Shown piece by piece: positions 60,793 through 64,000 of a stretch of 64,000 bases of DNA. The first letter of the stretch is position 1; each line of letters opens with the position of its first letter. The DNA comes from Lineus longissimus (Eukaryota; Nemertea; Pilidiophora; Heteronemertea; Lineidae): positions 5,644,501-5,708,500 of the forward strand of contig NC_088309.1 of NCBI RefSeq assembly GCF_910592395.1, in the 5' to 3' direction. The translations under genes were made by a program, and so were the position numbers. The notes beneath the pieces are model-generated. The model saw only the letters and a list, made by a program, of their open reading frames with translations, was not told the DNA's origin and did no database searches.

Positions 60793-61433
60793 GTACGAAA
60801 TCACCTGTTCTGAATGCTAAAAGACACTTAAGACTGTTGACTCAGAAGGATGACAGGTTCGTTCCACTTAAAAGTATTGATACACCTGTCATAAGCGGGT
60901 CCTAGTGGAGTCGCCTTCGATAGTGATAAAGACGAGTAAATCCATTTACAGGGGCAATATGGACAAGTTCTCGACTTAGGTACTCAGGGTAAAATTATAA
61001 TCATTACCATACTTTGATGTATAATAAACTTAAAGTGTACAGTGAGTATCAAAATAAATGTGGGTAAGAGATGATAGAATAATTGTCGGAATCCGAAATG
61101 TACAGTAATAAAAAATTTGAGAACTCTTTTTGAACTGTTTTATTTTTCACCTCACCTCTGTGGCACGGATCATAAGCATGGCTAGGTTTCCGGGCAGACC
61201 AAGCGGACAACGAGGTGTTTATAGAGGGCAAAAGTGGGAAATTATTTGGCGCATGCGTATTTGCAATCTGTCTTTTCTTGCATGGATTGAGAATTGCCAA
61301 ATTAACAGATAATTTTTTCAGGTGACATAAATTCTGAAAATGCTCTAAAGTTTATTCTTTGTCGATTTTAAATTAGCTTGGCTATTAGATGGTTGCATAA
61401 ATTGGTTATGATTAGCTATCAGCTGATCATTGA

Positions 61434-61656
61434 CTGATTAACACTGCTGTTCATTGGACAGTGAATAAATTAGCACCAGAAATGAGTAAAGGTGGCGACA
61501 GAATGGCGTTTTGATTTGTTTTTCTGCACCAGTGCGTATAAATAACGCAGCGTGGTGGAAATTAACAACATAAAACGCTGACGCCATGCATCAGTCTGTC
61601 AGCACCTTCACTGGTGTTAATTTATTCACTGTCCAATGTACAGCAGTGATAATCAG
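61434..61656. mobile_element. MITE with 46-bp terminal inverted repeats
   Basis: The left end CTGATTAACACTGCTG and the right end (minus strand) CTGATTATCACTGCTG continue in step for about 46 bases with three mismatches (both contain GGACAGTGAATAAATTA). Total length is 223 bp. No clear target duplication is visible. Confidence 0.8.
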
Positions 61657-61664
61657 CCCATTTT

Positions 61665-61965
61665 TGGCTCACCTGTGAGCCTTTACAATGACGCAGTGTC
61701 CGACGGCCGTCGTCGTCCGTCGTTAGACATGGGTGGCACGTTTCGTAACCGCTGAAGCTATTGAACTCCAACTTAATACTGGTCAAAAAAATTTGAAAAA
61801 AAATATGGAAGGTACTTCTAGCAATGCTACATCACATATCCTCCGGGTTTTTGATTTGACTTACTTTTCAAGATCACCGAGTTCAAAGTCAAAGTCTGTC
61901 GGCGGCACTGCCGTTAGACAATGGCGACACGTTTTGTACCCGCTTTAGCCAGAGATCTCAAATTT
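61665..61965 (+). repeat. Dispersed repeat with a duplicated half
   Basis: It starts TTTTTGGCTCACCTGTGAGCC, a short hairpin. GTTAGACATGGGTGGCACG at about 61722 reappears as GTTAGACAATGGCGACACG at about 61913, each followed by GTAACCGCT- or GTACCCGCT-type sequence. The unit looks like a diverged tandem dimer of an interspersed repeat. Confidence 0.55.
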
Positions 61966-64000
61966 GGTACAAATGTATATACCCCTGAGTGACCCCTACT
62001 CTTGTTTTTCATTCGACAACTGATCAAGAAATCATGTGACAGGAATATGATGTCGTCCATGAACATTGTTATGACACTGAACGTGCATGATACCATATAT
62101 AAAGCAGATTGCGTGGGTCCCTTATCCTGTCATTTTATCAGCGCCCGATGATAATTTTGCGCATAAGCTCATAAGGGGTTAGGTAGAGGCATTGATCGAA
62201 AACGCTTTTGCCCTGATAACGGTTGCCTACGAAAAGAAGTCCGTGTCTTCTTGAGAGGCACCAAGCTTCCTGAAAAACGTGAGATGGGTGTCACAAATTG
62301 GCCTCCAAAACGGGACTAATGCACCCTATAGGAAAGAGTGTCACGAACTGTGTGAGGAAACATAACCTTCAAGGGCTTCATCTACCAATCATCCTCGGAG
62401 TTACGTGACTAAAGAACCGAGCTGTGTCACGGTTTACTTTTCTCGCCTTCGTGTATTCGCCGGTTACTTTAGAGAGATGAGCCAATATTTTGCCGGATAA
62501 GAAGGCAGCTCGTGGAGAACCCGCGGTTACTAGTATTACCCTCTGGACAGGTTTATTGACTTCGGTGGAACAAGTGATACAGGTGACATGTACTTGAACA
62601 TGTATCGGATATACATGAAAGACAATCATGACACGCGCCTTTACATGTACGAGTAACACTAATACTGACGTACCGATAGTGTCTCACTGGAGGAAGTGGC
62701 CGGGACCAAAATCTTACAGAGCATTGTGTCTACGGCCAATTTCCCGGTTTGTGTTGGGTGTATGACATTTTCCGGGGAGGACGTATTCTTATTTCATCAG
62801 CGTAGGCAGGCGTTCTTAGAAAATTCTTCGTTTAATAATGATGCTTCCAACTTTCTTTTACCGACTTTCCTGACGCGGTTTATCCTCGTTTCTCACTATA
62901 TCCCACGAAAGCCTTCCGGGTCGTGGTAAAATCACCCGAAGTAGTCTCTTCGAGGAAATGATCGCGGTGCTCCCCATCCTATTCAGGTGAATGATGACCG
63001 GGGGAAGAAATCAAGGCGATAAAACGACCCATATTAACGACGGCATCATCGTTACCATTAGCTTGCTGACTGCATGCTAAAAAATATACATTACATGTAC
63101 CTGAATTTATTTGAAATAGACAAGGGCAGCTTTCTAATTGGCAGAGTCCACAGCAGTTACCCGCGCAAATCCTCTGGTCGTTCCTATTGCGACGACTGTG
63201 AAACTAGTTGTTTTAACTGTAGTTGTTTTATACTGATGAATATTAGGAGTGTGACCAAAAAGGCTCTAATCAATCGTTAAATCGATGCAAGGGAGATTTT
63301 GAATATTTTTTATGACTCAAATCCTCATAATCAGAACGTTGAATCAAGCAGATGATGGTATGTGAAAGCGCCATCTGCATGGGGGATGTTTGGATGTTTA
63401 CTGTTTTCGTGAAGGCCAGCGGAAATCTGCCATTCCTCTGTCCTATTGAGCAGACGACCTCAAGGGACAAGATATCAAAGAATTGTATCATCTTCAATCA
63501 CTGTCCCGACTATCACTGCATCTATCGTCGAGAACCAAACCAACAAGAAAATACAATCAGAGCAATGAGTGATGCAGCTGTTGAAAACAGTATTTGAAAA
63601 AAAACAACCTCATCCCACAGACGATTTCATCGCGTGATGTATGTTATTTAACATAGATTCCAATGATAAATAAGACTGTGTCCGTGGCGAGGTTACCGCG
63701 CTCACGGCTTGTGGAAAGAATACGGCGGTGGTGATAACAATCTTACGCACGTTGGTTCCGTAATGATACGGGATTGAAGCCCACGCCATTGAACAACTGA
63801 AAAAAAGGTACTTGAAGCAAGAGATATCTCCGGGTCATTTACTAGTGGTACTATAATGTGTTAATTGGGAAATAAGTCCGTGAGGTGATCAGAGAGACAC
63901 GGTTCAATCTAGCGGAGAATGGAAGCAGAAAACGGCCATGCACTTTCTTTGATGTTTGTGGATAAACATGACGAACATCACGCAAATTCTACCAAAACTA
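61966..64000. other. Right end of window, nothing coding recognised
   Basis: Short ORFs of 60-93 codons occur on both strands without recognisable motifs, signal peptides or splice structure. Confidence 0.5.

Overview
The window is nuclear DNA from an invertebrate animal. Its genes have many exons with GT-AG introns, it carries SINE, LINE and MITE debris, and it is full of short ACATGTACATGTA- and TAGGCCTA-type words that are common in marine invertebrate genomes. I cannot place it to phylum from the sequence alone; lophotrochozoan, ambulacrarian and cephalochordate all remain possible.

Layout from left to right. (1) 1-1125 is the 3' end of a TRP-like channel. (2) 1847-5072 and 7942-12179 are two tandem, same-strand genes for pentameric ligand-gated ion channel (pLGIC) homologues. 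They share an intron pattern (all phase 0, nearly identical exon lengths) and look like prokaryotic pLGICs: no Cys-loop cysteines, a very short M3-M4 linker and a GLIC-like M2-M3 loop. (3) 12873-15463 is a decayed DNA transposon with terminal inverted repeats, arrays of a GTGTTAACAC-like word and broken ORFs. (4) 16220-36304, minus strand, is a complete GCN1 gene; I resolve 45 coding exons giving 2669 residues in one consistent reading frame. (5) 36959-39050, plus strand, is SLX1, divergent from GCN1, with 5 exons and 284 residues. (6) 40455-51396, minus strand, is TRAPPC11, with 28 coding exons and about 1115 residues; its last exon is tentative. (7) 52991-53165, plus strand, is the first exon of a secreted protein I do not recognise. 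(8) 59256-60395, plus strand, is an intronless rhodopsin-class GPCR with opsin-like features but no retinal-binding lysine. (9) 60396-64000 holds repeats and nothing I can call coding.

GCN1, SLX1 and TRAPPC11 are housekeeping genes (Gcn2/integrated stress response, structure-specific DNA nuclease, vesicle tethering) with no obvious functional link. GCN1/SLX1 and TRAPPC11/the secreted gene are head-to-head pairs that may share promoter regions. The channel pair and the opsin-like receptor are the most unusual parts. Exon boundaries were derived by hand from splice-site consensus, reading-frame continuity and recalled family sequences; no alignment program was run.
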